Position numbers and translations under genes: made by a program. 64,000 bases of DNA from Chlorops oryzae (Eukaryota > Arthropoda > Insecta > Diptera > Chloropidae), in the NCBI GenBank assembly GCA_020466095.1, contig CM035807.1, forward strand, positions 96,192,742 through 96,256,741, in the 5' to 3' direction. The notes under the pieces are model-generated. The model searched no databases and was not told where the DNA came from. It worked only from the letters and a program-made list of their open reading frames with translations. This document shows, in pieces, positions 1 through 11,964 of the stretch. Every line of letters begins with the position of its first letter. The first letter of the stretch is position 1.

Positions 1-300
1 TTGGGAGATTGATAGGTTGAAGAATTGAAGTATTGCAAGAATGATATATTTAAAAATTTTATGATTGATAGATGGGTAGATTGAAAGATTGATTGATATA
101 GATTGACAGATTGATAGACTGATAGATTGATAGACTGATGGATTGATAGAACGATAGATTGAAAGAATGATAGATTGAAATATTAAAAGATTGGAAGATT
201 GATTAATTGATTGATTGATTGATTGATACACTGATAGATTGATAGATTCATAGATTGACTCATTGATATATTGCTATATTAATAGATTGATAGATAGGAT
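1..300. repeat. degenerate GATT/GATA microsatellite
   Basis: The first 300 bases are built almost entirely from interspersed GATT and GATA tetramers, for example runs of gattgatagatt, with scattered substitutions. This is an old, decayed tetranucleotide repeat that may continue left of the window. No coding potential is seen. Confidence 0.85.
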
Positions 301-2055
301 TATTTACCTTAAAAAGACACAGATCGATTCAAAAAAAATTTAGGCTGATCATTTGAAATAGATAAGGCATTATCCCTAAAGCAACGACACCGCTTAAAGT
401 TGCTTATGAGTTTTTAAACACCAAAAACTTGCGGCCTTAAATAAATAAAGCATACTCGTATAATACGGAATAAAAATAAATAAAATTTTTTATCAGTTTC
501 TGCACTGAATACTGAATGCGAATTAAAATTACAGACACCATTTACTTGACAAGGCCCGCATAAACTTCAATAAAATTATTTTACATTTACCGACAATAAT
601 TCGATTGAGTTAACATCATTTATGATGGAAAAAAAAATGGAAATATTAATTTACCTACACATACATTTTTTTTTTACCATAACATGATTATCAGAACGGT
701 TAATGCAATGGATGATTGGCTTTTATTTTAATTCTTTAATTGAGATTAAACAATTTGAAAAGTTCTGCGGTGGCATTTTTTTTATTTTATTTTATTGAAG
801 CATCATTGTCCAAGGACATTTTTTGTTCGAATGATTAATTATTCCCACGGCAGATTTTTTTCAAAAAAGAATAAAATTAATTAATAAATAAAAAATCGAG
901 CAGCTTCCATAGATGAATGTAAATACCCTTTACGGCAACCTTTTTTTCGCCTATGGATTTTCTTTTAAATTGCTCTCATAAAAGTTCATTTGCATCATGG
1001 CTTATCGCATGTGAATTTATGCATGCAAACATCTGTCACCTGCAAAAATCGCTGCCTACCACCGCCGACATACATACATTAGTGAATTTAATAAAAAAAA
1101 CTAATAAATAAATAAATAAATAAAAAAGAATAAACCATTTTGAAATTCAGACAGAAAGAAAATTGTGTCTTTAAAAATGAAGGAACCAACGGGAAAATGA
1201 AAAATTCTCCTTTTCTGTTTGTTGAAATTTTGAACTTTTTTATTGCATTTCAATAAGACAATTATCTATTACATATATAGCTATTATAATAGCTTCTAAA
1301 AATAGTAATTTTCAAGGCTATTGCAGTGATGCATTTTGAATTGAAAAAATCCTGAAATTAACTGCAACAATGAGCTCAATTTTTATCAATCGATGTCCCG
1401 CTCCAAGGATGCTCTGTGGGGACGTTGTTCAACGTATTGACGTTATCTTTTGACTGCAGCTTCTGAAAGTACATGGTTAATGTAGCAGCTCTCTACATTT
1501 GTTTTTATCAGGTTCGCTGCAGGTTAAATTTAAATCAATCAATAGAACTTTGGCCGAGAACTAAGTTGCGCTTTTATTAATGGCAATATCTTGTTAACCG
1601 TTTGGTATTTTATTTTCCCGTCTGTAACAAAAATTTAGCCTTGCACTTGAAGAAAACAGCTGTGGGTATAATAACCAAAAATCCCAAAATATAAAATACT
1701 TTTTCCCTCTTATTACCATTTCTGGCTCAAAGCTTTCAAAGCGGAACGAATTTCATGGAAATTGTTTGATGGAAATAAAAAAAAAGAATATAAATGGATA
1801 ATTGCTTAGAACGCACTTACTATATCCGGGTGCTTCTTCATAACGTTTGGGTACTAAAAGTGTGAACATTTGTAAGGGTTAAGGGCAAGGGTTTTTTTTA
1901 AATCCTGACAACGCAAAAGAATAGCTTTTCTTGAGCTTTTTCTCGCTGACCAAATGACTTTTTGGCGAACCTAAAGAGAGAATTGTTTTCTTCCATGTCC
2001 AACTTTAATAACAAAAGAATAAGAAAAATGTTTCTGGAAGAGGGTCATTGATAAT
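301..2055. other. AT-rich intergenic DNA, no feature recognised
   Basis: This is AT-rich sequence with short homopolymer runs and a small AAAT run near 1100-1125. No open frame resembling an exon, no terminal inverted repeats and no RNA gene were recognised. Confidence 0.5.
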
Positions 2056-3160
2056 GTAGGTAGGTAGGTAGGTAGAAGTGGCAGCTGCTTGCTCACTTAG
2101 GCAAAGTAGGTTGGCCCGTTGTGGTACCACAAAAATGTCACGACACTCCCCTTACACATCTAGTGGGGAAGCCAATTTGACTTCCTAATGAACCGAGCAA
2201 TATCCTTGGCTCTCAATTCGGACAGCTCGGTGAGACTGATGAAGAAGGAGTACCCAAGGAGAGACCATCTTCTTCTTGCAAGGGCCGGGCATTGGCACAT
2301 AAAGTGAAAGACAGATTCTTCCTCCTCTTCTGAGCGACAACTCGGGCAAAAGTCATTATTCGGCACCCCTAGTCTTGCAGCGTGTCTGCCGAATAGGCAG
2401 TGACCGGTGAGTGTTGCCACCGTCTGGTGGATAGAGACGCTGCTTAGAATTACTAGCTCTCTGAACCGTCTCCTGTTCAGAGACGGCCAGGTTTGTCTAG
2501 CAACCCAGCAGGAGTTTTCAGTAACCCATCGCTCGTTTGCTAGGATTAGGTACTTTTCTTTGATGAGAAGTTTTACTGTTGCCAGTGGAACTCCGATGTT
2601 GGAAAAGGAGACATCCGATAGCAATGTACCAATTTTAGTCAATTCGTCTGCCTCGCAATTTCCTTCAATGTCCCTGTGTCCCAGTACCCAAAGAAGGGAT
2701 ACCGTGGAATGTCCCGCTATCTCGTTAAGAGATGTCCGGCATTCGCGAATAAGCTTGGATGTGGATTCGACCCCATCCAGGGATTTGATGGCCGCCTGGC
2801 TGACGGTGAAGATGTAAATATTCCTGCCAAATATTTCATTACACATGAGCAACCAGGCGGCATGGTTGATTGCCATGACCTCTGCCTGGAAGACGCTGCA
2901 GTGGTCAGGTAGGAGGAGGGCAAGCTTAATGTTTAAGCTGCTGGAGTATATACCGCATCCAACCCTAGAGTTGAGTATGGAGCCGTCGGTATATATTTGA
3001 ATTGAGTCCCGGCTGATATCGATACCATCGCACCACTCCGCCCTGCTTGGTACGAATGTTTTGAACCTTCGTTCAAAGCAGAGCGCGGGGGTGCGGTAGT
3101 CGATATTAGTTGGGGTAAGGAAATATTTTGTCAAGATTTGAGAATGACCATAGAATCACT
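2056..3160 (-). mobile_element. 5'-truncated non-LTR retrotransposon (LINE), RNase H end and 3' tail
   Basis: Read on the minus strand, this is the 3' end of a LINE. The last part of ORF2 (3134 to 2160) is followed by about 85 bases of 3' UTR and a terminal (CTAC)n tail at 2056-2075. Upstream of about 3160 the frame is closed by a stop, so the copy is 5'-truncated, as is usual for LINE insertions. The 3' UTR contains the stretch reading GGTACCACAACGGGCC, which recurs in the tails of the SINEs near 41.6, 46.8 and 60.4 kb. An ORF2 that retains an RNase H domain points to the I/R1/LOA group rather than jockey proper. Confidence 0.85.
2160..3134 (-). pseudogene. LINE ORF2 C-terminus: RNase H domain plus cysteine-rich tail, inactive
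   Basis: This is a 324-codon open stretch with no ATG at its start; it is the end of a longer reverse transcriptase polyprotein. The RNase H domain spans about residues 44-170. It shows the TDGS motif (Asp50), the Glu in VFQAEVMAI (Glu85) and the last Asp in EADELTK (Asp163). The third catalytic acid, expected in a motif of the T/S-D-S-Q-A-A type, is Val111 here (FTVSQAAI), so the nuclease should be dead. After it comes the typical C-terminal region with a Cys-x2-Cys-x10-His-x(2-4)-Cys finger (residues about 263-282) followed by PALARRR. The natural enzyme removes the RNA strand during target-primed reverse transcription. No stop codons interrupt the 975 bases, so the insertion is moderately young. 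Confidence 0.85.
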
Positions 3161-5225
3161 CGAATGATTCATACTTTAAATCGATTCTTATCGCTTTGAA
3201 AGTCTTCAGTTTAATTGTATATTTCTATCCCGAAAAAATGGAGAAAATATCTGCTTATGGATTCGGAAGAGCTATTACATTCTATTCGAAAATAGCCGTG
3301 ATAAGGTTTTAAAAAGTGTCCTGGATTTGTTAGGAAAACCCTTGGGAAAAGAAATAAAAATCGAATTTTATTATTCCATTTGCCTGAAAATTAGCTTCGT
3401 AAATTTGTGTTAATTACTTATAACTCTTTTTTGAGCATTTTTCAGTGCTTCTCCAGAGCTACTTTTGTTCTCATTTCCAAGAATATTAGTCACATTGACG
3501 ACTATATTTTTTTCTTTTCGCTTCTTCTACATTTTTAATGGCTTCAACAAAAAAAATTTTTTTGTTTTATGATTACGATGAATTGTCATATTTCTATAGC
3601 CACCGAAATTAGGATGCTGACAGTTTCACGCAAGTTATGACAAAATAAACATTAATTTAAAGAGATAGGCATGGGCACTTCCCTCATCGCCTCTATTCGC
3701 CCCCCAAAAACTATTTCATTTCAATCAACGCTTCAGATTACTGCTAAATAAAATTCCCTTTTATTATTTTTTGTTTTGTTTTTGCACTTCTCTTTTTAGA
3801 TTTCCTTCTTGGGACAGACAGTTGACAAGGCTCATTATGTTTTGAGCTTTCTTCTACTTTTGATTTTATTTTTATGCTGTGTAATTATGCAAATTTTTTT
3901 TGTTTTTGGTCTTTTTCTGTTTGAAACTTAGGGCGGACGGATATCGTCGAGTGAAATAGTCGTAGAATGCCTTCCCCTAATGGAAATTGCTGTAGACTTA
4001 AACAATGTGATTAGGGCAATGTGGATTATGGAAGAAAATTGAGAAGGTGTTGATTGATTTGATTGTTCTTAAGCTATTAGGAAATTGCATTTGAAGGTAG
4101 AGAGAAAAGAACCAATTCATTGAATCGTTTTGTGTGCGGGAGGGGGTATTTGAAGTGCTTTTCAATTTTTTGCGAAGGATACCCTTTACGGAATCGATTC
4201 CACCTCAAATGAGCGCAAGCGTGGATATTTCCCAGGCGCCTACAAAAATGCAACGAAGAACAGTTGATATCTTACAAAGTAAAATTCCATTGCGATGAAA
4301 TTTCTCGAACTTCTAAAGTTTTGTTGCTATTATAGCTAACTAACACGGCTCGGATTTGATTGACTTTTATAAATTTAAAGCATACTTTATGGGGCAACAT
4401 TTTTCTTAATAACACTTTGCGAATAAGTTTCGCGTAGCCGCTATTCTAAATTCACAAAAATTCATATTGAAGTGAAAAATCAACTTTATGCGAGTTGATC
4501 AAAATTTGTACTCCAAAAAGTATGCTTTAAATTTATAAAACATTGAAAAACCTTTTTTTAATGCTTCAAATTTATCCAAAATAATTTCACGTATTCATGT
4601 TATAAAGTAAATCACAAAAATCTTTATTATTGTGGAACGAATGAAAATGTTCATGTCTTCAGTACTTTTACACATGGTTAAAGCTGATTACTTTGTCAAT
4701 CTTTTTTGTTCTTTGAGTTGGCATGAATGGAAAGCTTTCATGATGGTCGCATTTGAATTAATCACGACTTAATTATGATGTTCGAGAAAGGTATCTCATT
4801 GTTGAGACTCAATGATTTGTACTTGAAGAGCAAATGCTTATGGCAATTTAGTTGTGAATACACAGTGTGCAAAGCTTGTGAATTGTGATCGAGAACAAAG
4901 GAAAAGATAAGCAATTTTTTTTATTTTTTGTAAGCAATTCGAAACATGTTGATGGGCTGAGTACCGTAGTAGAAGCATTTCTAAACACATATATGTATGC
5001 TTTAAGTGATTTTCTTTGAAGTATCTACTTTTTTTTAACTTAAAAAAATTTTTCTTCCTCCTAATTTTGACTGTTTTCAGAAACTTCATGGTTACCTTTG
5101 CGTATGTATGTGCCCCTTCCAAAAATAATCACCCTTTATATCATTCATTTATATATATTAAAGCTTTAAGAGCACCACGACCTAAAAGATCCTTTAAAGA
5201 AGCTGACACTATTTATAAATCTCCG
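3161..5225. other. intergenic DNA, no feature recognised
   Basis: This is AT-rich sequence without a supported exon, RNA gene or terminal inverted repeats. The short open frames near 4.8-5.2 kb have no recognisable similarity and look random. Confidence 0.5.
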
Positions 5226-5500
5226 TAATTCCGAGATACTAGAGTGACCAATGTGTTGGGCACTCAGTATCCTTACCTCGAGAGTCTGAGCCAACGACAA
5301 GCCGCAGCATGAGATGTACACAGGACATGCTCCATTGGTTCCTCTTCTGACTTACAAAGCTTAATTTACTAGCCCCATCTTCGTTGAGAACTCAGTATAC
5401 AATTTTAAAGTCCTCCTGCTAGGAATTTGTAATAGTGTCTGTCCTAATAAGTAGTTCACAGTTCGCTTGCCCCAATACGCATTTAAGCTACATCCATATA
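5226..5500 (-). pseudogene. decayed LINE ORF2 C-terminal fragment
   Basis: On the minus strand one frame at about 5365-5285 reads LCKSEEEPMEHVLCTSHAAA. This is the zinc-finger signature at the end of RNase H-bearing LINE ORF2 proteins (C-x-x-EEE-x-EHVLC-x-C/S-x-A). Just upstream, another frame reads KRTVNYLLGQ followed by FSTKMGLVN, which matches the region preceding that finger in the same protein family. The two pieces are in different frames and stops follow, so this is a frameshifted relic. It belongs to the same broad group as the LINE at 2.1-3.1 kb but is clearly diverged from it. Confidence 0.6.
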
Positions 5501-6022
5501 CATATACCTTCCTCTTTCTGATCAGGTCACTTCTGAAGCCGTCATTAACACCGCAGGAAGGTTCTGGTCTAATGAAAGACTTTCAAACCTAATTGAAATG
5601 TACCTACCATCCAACCACTAAAATCATTTGAACGTACACGAAACTTGTTTGTTTCTGCTCTCGAATGCTCTGAATTTGAGTGCGTTAATGAATAAATTCA
5701 ACAAACATGTTTTCGCGGACCAACAACACATCCTGCACCTGCGTTCGACAGCTTCAAAATTTATGCAATTATTAAAAAAAATTGCATTTCTGTGCCGACA
5801 ATAGAAAATATCTAATAAATAGGTACTTCATAACATTGACTACATTCGAAAGGGCTGTTCAAATTAAAACCGCAGGAAAATTAAGCTTTCAATAAAGAGT
5901 GCATCATTAGTTTGAGAGAAAAAGAGCCCAAAAACATGTGCCTACATAAATTTTGTAATTCGAAAATTTCGCCATTGATGGTTGAAATTTTTTTTCATTG
6001 AAATCAAGAACTATATGTGCGG
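5501..6022. other. intergenic DNA, no feature recognised
   Basis: No exon, repeat boundary or RNA gene was recognised here. The upstream part may be further decay of the LINE fragment ending at 5500. Confidence 0.4.
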
Positions 6023-7200
6023 GTAAGGTCACCTTAAGTGGACTGTCACTTAGAGTGGACCACTTAAATGTTTGTGACAGATGTTGTGACAGTCAAAATG
6101 TTAAACTTTTATTACAGCCAACTGACATATTACAGCAAACGTCAACAGTAAGTAACAAAGCTTCCAACTGAGCACACGTGTTTTTATTTAAAAGCGAGCG
6201 CTTAAAAAAATTTTAAAAAATTTGCGTTTTATAACTTTGTGTATCTTTATGCCTGCTTCCAAAGTGCCAAAAACGACTCGTTAAACTTAAGAAGTATATT
6301 TCTTGTTAGTTTGGGCATTGAATTTGATAGTTTAAAATTATTTGAAAGTTTAGGTAGATGTTGAAAAAAGTTTTGGTGGCTCACTTGAAATCGTATGATT
6401 CACTTTCAGTGGACCACTGCTTGCAACCTTGATATAAATAGACTTTGGAACAGTGCTTACTCGTTTTATCAGCTTTAGGGCCAATATTACCAAGCATATT
6501 TAAATTTTCCAGGGCTTCCAGGGCTGTGAGTACATTTGAGAGCTGATTAGATCGTTATTTTTAAAAACAAATTCTATAAAAAGCCATTCTAACAATTGTT
6601 TCGTACTCCAAATTGCTGCCCTGTGACTCCAAAGCTTTTGGTCCTGTCTATCGTATTGTGTTATTTCCAATACTGCATTTTTTTTTTAATATTTCTTTGA
6701 ATTTTTCCAAACAGCTGGTTTTTGAAAGTCGAACTCAAATTTGATATCATATTTAAACGCAGTGCCCAGGTGATTAAAAATATTTAAAAAATTTTTTAAA
6801 AATTGGAATGGTAAAAACCAAAAGCGGATTTTTATTTAAAAATTTTTTAAATATGCTCGATAATATTGGCCCTTATTTAATTTTTTGGTGAATTTTAAAT
6901 AGCATCAGTTTAAAAACTTTTTAGTTATGTGGTTTTTTTTTTTGAAATTTCAACGTTTTTTTTAAATTTTCTCTTGATGGTCCACTCAAGGTAGCATTTC
7001 TTCCCACACAAAAATTCTACCTTTTTTTCAACATCAAATTATTTTTTTTTATGAACAAAATTTTGAAGATCTGATACCATGGAAAGTTGCCTAGTAATAT
7101 CGACTAACGAATGGTATATAAAGGCAACGGTTAACCTTCTTCACCAAATTTTTATTTAAACTTTTGCTTAGGGGGTCCACAATAGGTGACATTACCTTAC
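6023..7200. mobile_element. non-autonomous TIR element with GTGGACCACT motifs, host of a nested MITE
   Basis: The left end reads GTAAGGTCACC followed by GTGGAC. The inverted right end, read as reverse complement, is GTAAGGTAATGTCACC followed by GTGGAC, so the termini are imperfect inverted repeats about 1.18 kb apart. The palindromic motif GTGGACCACT or a close form occurs inside both ends and internally near 6055, 6412 and 6980. No transposase-like frame is present. A clear target duplication was not found, so the superfamily is open. A 395-bp MITE sits inside at 6478-6872. Confidence 0.5.
6478..6872. mobile_element. PIF/Harbinger (Tourist-like) MITE with TTA target duplication
   Basis: The left terminus GGGCCAATATTACC and the right terminus GGTAATATTGGCCC-like sequence (inverted, one or two differences) form inverted repeats. 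These extend into a shared GCATATTTAAA stretch. The element is flanked by TTA at 6475-6477 and 6873-6875, the 3-bp TWA target duplication typical of PIF/Harbinger. It is 395 bp long, AT-rich and non-coding. Confidence 0.75.
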
Positions 7201-7510
7201 ATATGGCCATTTCCAAACGGAAGCGACACTTAAATGATCAATTTTAAGGTCCCGAATTCATAATTAGCACTTTCGCTTTTCAATACTAACGTGCAGCTTA
7301 TGCGGACGTATATATTTTTCAAAGTTTCTATGCAGTCCCGAAATGGCATTATATACGGACGCGACAAAAAGTTTACTTTTTCTGAACAAATTTTCATATG
7401 CACACAACGAATTGAAGCTTTTGCATTTAAGGTATGATGTTCGAATTCATAGTAAATATGCATGAAACAAATATTCACACATCTATGCGGGTCTATTTGA
7501 ACGGCCACTG
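7201..7510. repeat. diverged direct repeat, copy 1 (pair with 8345-8600)
   Basis: This shares ordered blocks with 8345-8600. The blocks are a motif TTTCCAAACGGA near the start, a GCAGCT-rich middle, and a block of the form TATACGGACGCGACAAAAA followed by TTTACTTTTTC. The spacing is similar in both copies. It is an unclassified repeat; no protein is encoded. Confidence 0.55.
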
Positions 7511-8082
7511 AATGATTTCAAAAGCCTTAACTGATTATGAAAGCCTTAACTCGATTATGTTAGATTTACTGTTATTTGCGCTCGAATAGAGATCGTCGAA
7601 TCTTTGGCCATTCATTTTGGTAGCATTTTCATAGTTTAGTCGAAGTGCAAACATAAAATGTTATGTTCGGGCAAATAAGCTTATGTATGGATGTGTATAA
7701 AGGCCGAAAGTCATTGACGTGGGAGCAGTCCTCAGTGCCTTTAACTGAGCTTTTGCCAATATCCAGATAAGCGCTACTTACTGTCATTAGTTCAATATAT
7801 TGAAAGGAGCGCATGGCGTGACCATTTTCGATTTATTTGAAATATTGGGCTAATTTGCTTCCATAATGTATATTTGGCCATTTCTTTCTTTTTTTTTGTT
7901 TTCTGTGTGAACGCCACGACCACCCGAAATAGTCGTAGACACATGAAAAATACGTTTAGAAAATTCGATTTAGCCATGTCTACTTGTAGGGCGAAAGAGG
8001 ACATGATTCAAAGGTGGATTTAATTCCCCCCAAAACAACTTGTAATTTAATCGAATCAGTTGAAAGTAATTAAGGTTGAAAA

Positions 8083-8334
8083 ATGGAATTCTCTGCTGAA
8101 GAAATTCGTAGCATTTCAAAATTTTGTTTCCACAAAGGCAAGAATGCGACCCAGGCTCGAGAAAATTTGTGTGCGCTTTCAGCGTTTTTGATCTGTTTGT
8201 CTGGATTTTAAAGATCCTATCCACCTCGCTCTGGCATTCAACCATGAAAAAATCGATGAAAATCAACAAACAACCACTCGTGAGATTGCTAAACAGCTAA
8301 ACAGCAGCAGCGTTAGGCTGGATCCGTCAAAAAT
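8083..8334 (+). pseudogene. mariner transposase N-terminal relic
   Basis: An ATG at 8083 opens a frame containing FCFHKGKNATQAREN, the first helix region of mariner transposases (FxFKxGKNAxQ). The frame stops after 42 codons. A second frame then reads PPRSG, and a third gives KIDENQQTTTREIAKQLNSS, the second helix-turn-helix segment (TxREIAxxLN). Between them part of the DNA-binding domain is deleted. No catalytic D,D(34)D region is present. This is an old, frameshifted and truncated Tc1/mariner copy lying between two diverged direct repeats (7201-7510 and 8345-8600). Confidence 0.7.
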
Positions 8335-8344
8335 GTCGATAGGT

Positions 8345-8600
8345 GGACACCACATGTGGGTATTTCCAAACGGACGTGACAGTTACTTTAGCAAGAAGAA
8401 TGTGGATAATGGTAATTTTTTTTCCAACTATTATGGCGCAGCTCTTCCGGAATTTTATACTTATCAAAATTTCATGCAGATCAAATGCAGGGCAATTATA
8501 TATGCTCGGACGTGACAAAAAATTCACTTTTTCCTGCAAATACCCATGTACAATATATGTATGTACATACGAAAAGAATTTTTACACAACCAAATATTTT
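8345..8600. repeat. diverged direct repeat, copy 2 (pair with 7201-7510)
   Basis: This carries TTTCCAAACGGACGTGAC near its start and GCTCGGACGTGACAAAAAA followed by TTCACTTTTTCCTG near its end. These match the order and spacing of blocks in 7201-7510 on the same strand. The identity is moderate. Confidence 0.55.
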
Positions 8601-11110
8601 TCATACTACAATTTGGAATAATATCTTCCCTGATTATAGTTTTAATATTTATGAAAATATGTATGTATCAAATTTCTCATTGTCTCCTTCTTGGAAAATA
8701 TGTGCAAGCACTAAAACTGAAATTCCAGCTTCAATTACATGAATAGATTAAAAATTTTAATTAAAAGTCGCAGCGAATAAAGCAATAAACCTGCTTCTAA
8801 GAACTGACTCGAACTAGCTAATGCTGATTTAAGATTATTCCATGAATGGCCTCATCCACTGCAGCTTTCGAAATCGATGAAATCACAGCGCGTCATTGAA
8901 TTTAAAAGAAAAAAAAAATAATAAAAATAACAAAAAAACCGTCAATGTGCAATGTCACAAAATGTCATGTGCTTTAATTAATGGTATTTGAGTCTGTAAG
9001 AAGCTTTAACGCAACCCATCCTCGCACGCTGACACCTGCAAAGCCCCTCCCCGAATGGCTTTTCTAGCTTTCATTTCAAAATCATGCTTTCCACATACAT
9101 ACAACGATGTTTGTACATGAATACAGACGCACGTTGTTTTTTTTTTGTTTTTGTTTTCCCCACCATGTTGAATTCTTGTTTACGAATTTCCGCTTACTCG
9201 CACTATCCACAATATCATTCAATATTAACGCTGTCATTAGAAACATACAGCGCAATTGAAATTGCTGAATCCGCGAGCAAAATATTTGGCATAATTTATC
9301 ACTTTCCGTCTCTTTGGCGGCGGGCATCGGGAGCGAGGGGCCAAAACTTTCAATCCCTCATGAGTAAAAGTGTGAGAATAAGTACGCATTACGTGCATCT
9401 GTTCAATCGATTGCCTTTTTAGAGGATCAAGTTTGCGACCGCACCTTCCCAGTTGCGCCTTGAGCGACCGTCCGTCCGTCCGTCCGTCCGAACTGTCAAC
9501 AGAAATGTAAGAGAACAAATAAATTGCGGTTTCAATATTCGTTGAACACGTTGAAATTCTACATTATGTGGAAAGTCATCGAATCTCGGACGTGTGTGCG
9601 ACCAACTTTTTCAAGTACGTTTCATTCTGATCACATATTTCTAATATTAGTAATGAGGAGGGAATTTTCTTCTTCATAGGATTTATTATATTTCCCCGAA
9701 GAAGGAGTCTTTTGTGTTGGGCTTTTAAAACATAAGTAATTCATGAGTTGATGTGACTTGGAGCATTTTAAATTTCGGGCCATATCGCCAGCGTTTAAAA
9801 TGGGACCCCAGATATTTGAGCCTTAAATTCGAGTAGAAAGATCCGGAGTGGGTAAGATAGAGGAGATACTGTCTACAGACAATCAGACAACCTTGAGCAT
9901 TTTGTTAACTCAAGATAGGAAAACAAATGGGAGGATGTAGAGGGTTCAGCTCTCTCTCTCTTTGAAGTTCCTCATTTGCTTGACGTTATCAAGAAAGATT
10001 GGAGACTGGATATTTTTCAGGCTGAAAACGACACGAGTCGATATTGTGATCCTAGTCCTTGGGCATCCTACAACGACTCTTATATTAGACTTGAGGGCTT
10101 AGTGGTACAAAAAATACCCTTCTTCCAAACCATATACATAAATGGAATGTTTTTAGGAAACCTCTTCCATGCCATTGAGGGCAAATAGGCTCCAAAAATC
10201 ATGGGGAAAACTGAAAATATTCATATTTTTTAGGCTTGTGCCTACAAAATTGTTGCTACGCCCAAAAACTGCACGCAGGAAAAAATGGAAAAAAATATTT
10301 ATTTACTTATTTATTTATTTATTTACTAATTTTTTTTATTAATTTTTTATTACTTTGTTTATATATTTAGTCATCTTTAATGGCATTGTGGGAAATTCTT
10401 TGTACTGATTAAAGGATTCCTGTAGTGAAAAGGGTTACCCTTAGAGAAGAGGAATACTTATGTGGCTTTCTTTTTCGACGAGTTTCGAGTATTCAAAATC
10501 GAGTTCCCCGACCAGTAGGGAAGCTTGAGTTAAGTAATTATATTCGATATTCTGTTAAGGTTAGACGACGGAAGAGGAACATTTCCGTTTGAAAGAAAAA
10601 ATGTATTTTCAATCCACAAGCTGACGTGTGCAGCTTTCATCTATGCACAGCCAAAGCCATTGAAATGTTTTAACAAAAAAAACCAAAAAAAAAATTCACA
10701 AAGCATGAAAATGCATGACATTGGAAAAGAAAAAGAAGAATTGAGAGTAAATCCAATTTCCCCATAAATTTGATTCGAATAGTAGGTATGTACAAAGTGG
10801 GAAGAAAAATTGAGAAAATTTCTTTTGTTAAAAAGGAACTCCAAGCTCATTTAAGAACCTTAAGCTTAAATAATTGCATTGAGCAGACAATTTGTGGTTA
10901 AAGAGTGGAAAAAGACTTCAAAAGAAGCTATTCTGTAAAACGCATTTCAAAGGCACTTAAACGTTCATCAGACTTACTTGCTTCGATGCTGAAAAAATAC
11001 ACACACACACAAATCCACACATACACAAATGGCTTCAAAATATGTAAGAAGGAAAAGCGAAAATCAAAGGAGTGAATGTCAGTGCTCCCAAACGATTTCT
11101 ATCACGTAAC
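8601..11110. other. intergenic DNA with small microsatellites
   Basis: There is no supported gene. It contains a (CCGT)n run at about 9465-9490, an ATTT/TTTA run at 10297-10325 and a short (CA)n at about 10999-11010. The open frames around 9.1-9.5 kb depend on alternative starts or simple repeat and are not credible exons. Confidence 0.5.
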
Positions 11111-11803
11111 ATAAACAGTCCGACTAAAGTATTCCTCGGGAATTTTTCCGTGCGAAATTGAAAAAAAAAATTCTGCCTTTCCAAGCACTCTGAAAAGAAG
11201 AAGAAAAGCTCACCACATATTTTCTTTATTGACGCTAAGAATACCTCCTTTTTCCGCGGAGAAAAATTTCTGATGAGAGAATTTCTGATGCAAAACTTGA
11301 TCTTTTCTAACTTGTGCGACCTCCCGGTGATTCGTGGGCCAACGTGTCTGAGAAGCGCTGGCCTTCGATGTATAACGATGTACCTTGCATGCATGTAACT
11401 TCGCGTTCGAAAGCAATTTTGGCAATGAACTTGTCACTATTCAAGATTTAATGACTACCCTCGAGCATATAAATTCTAAGCTATACCACTTATGCAGTAT
11501 ATTTTTTCCAATTTTCCGTGAAAAACCTTGATTGCTGAAGTAATATTTTTTTTTTTTTTTGCGTTTTAGTCGCAAGAAGTGCAAACCGTCCTTCGCAAAC
11601 AAACATTGGTATATACAATATATTTTGGAATTTTCAATTGAATGTTCATTTTCAGGCTGATTTATTCTCTGTTTCTTATGTCAGGGGACTGTTTGTGCTT
11701 TCGGAAAGCTGTAAATATCCCTGCGCAGATAAGTACCTTTAAAATAGAAATTTTGTTTTGGTCTCTTGGTTTTCATTATGAGTTTGAAAATATTTTGTTT
11801 TTT

Positions 11804-11932
11804 TATACCTTTTCCGAAGGAAAGGGTATATTAAGTTTGGCACGGTGTATGTAACATACCAAAGGAGTCGCGGTAGATATAGACATATATATATATTCTT
11901 GATCAGGGTGACAAGAGGAATCGATCTAGCCA

Positions 11933-11964
<32 letters not shown>

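Noticed and set aside
11210..11437. 75-codon frame preserved in both copies of the 2.7-kb duplication
   Set aside because: Preservation only reflects the near-identity of the copies; it lacks a proper ATG context and any recognised domain.
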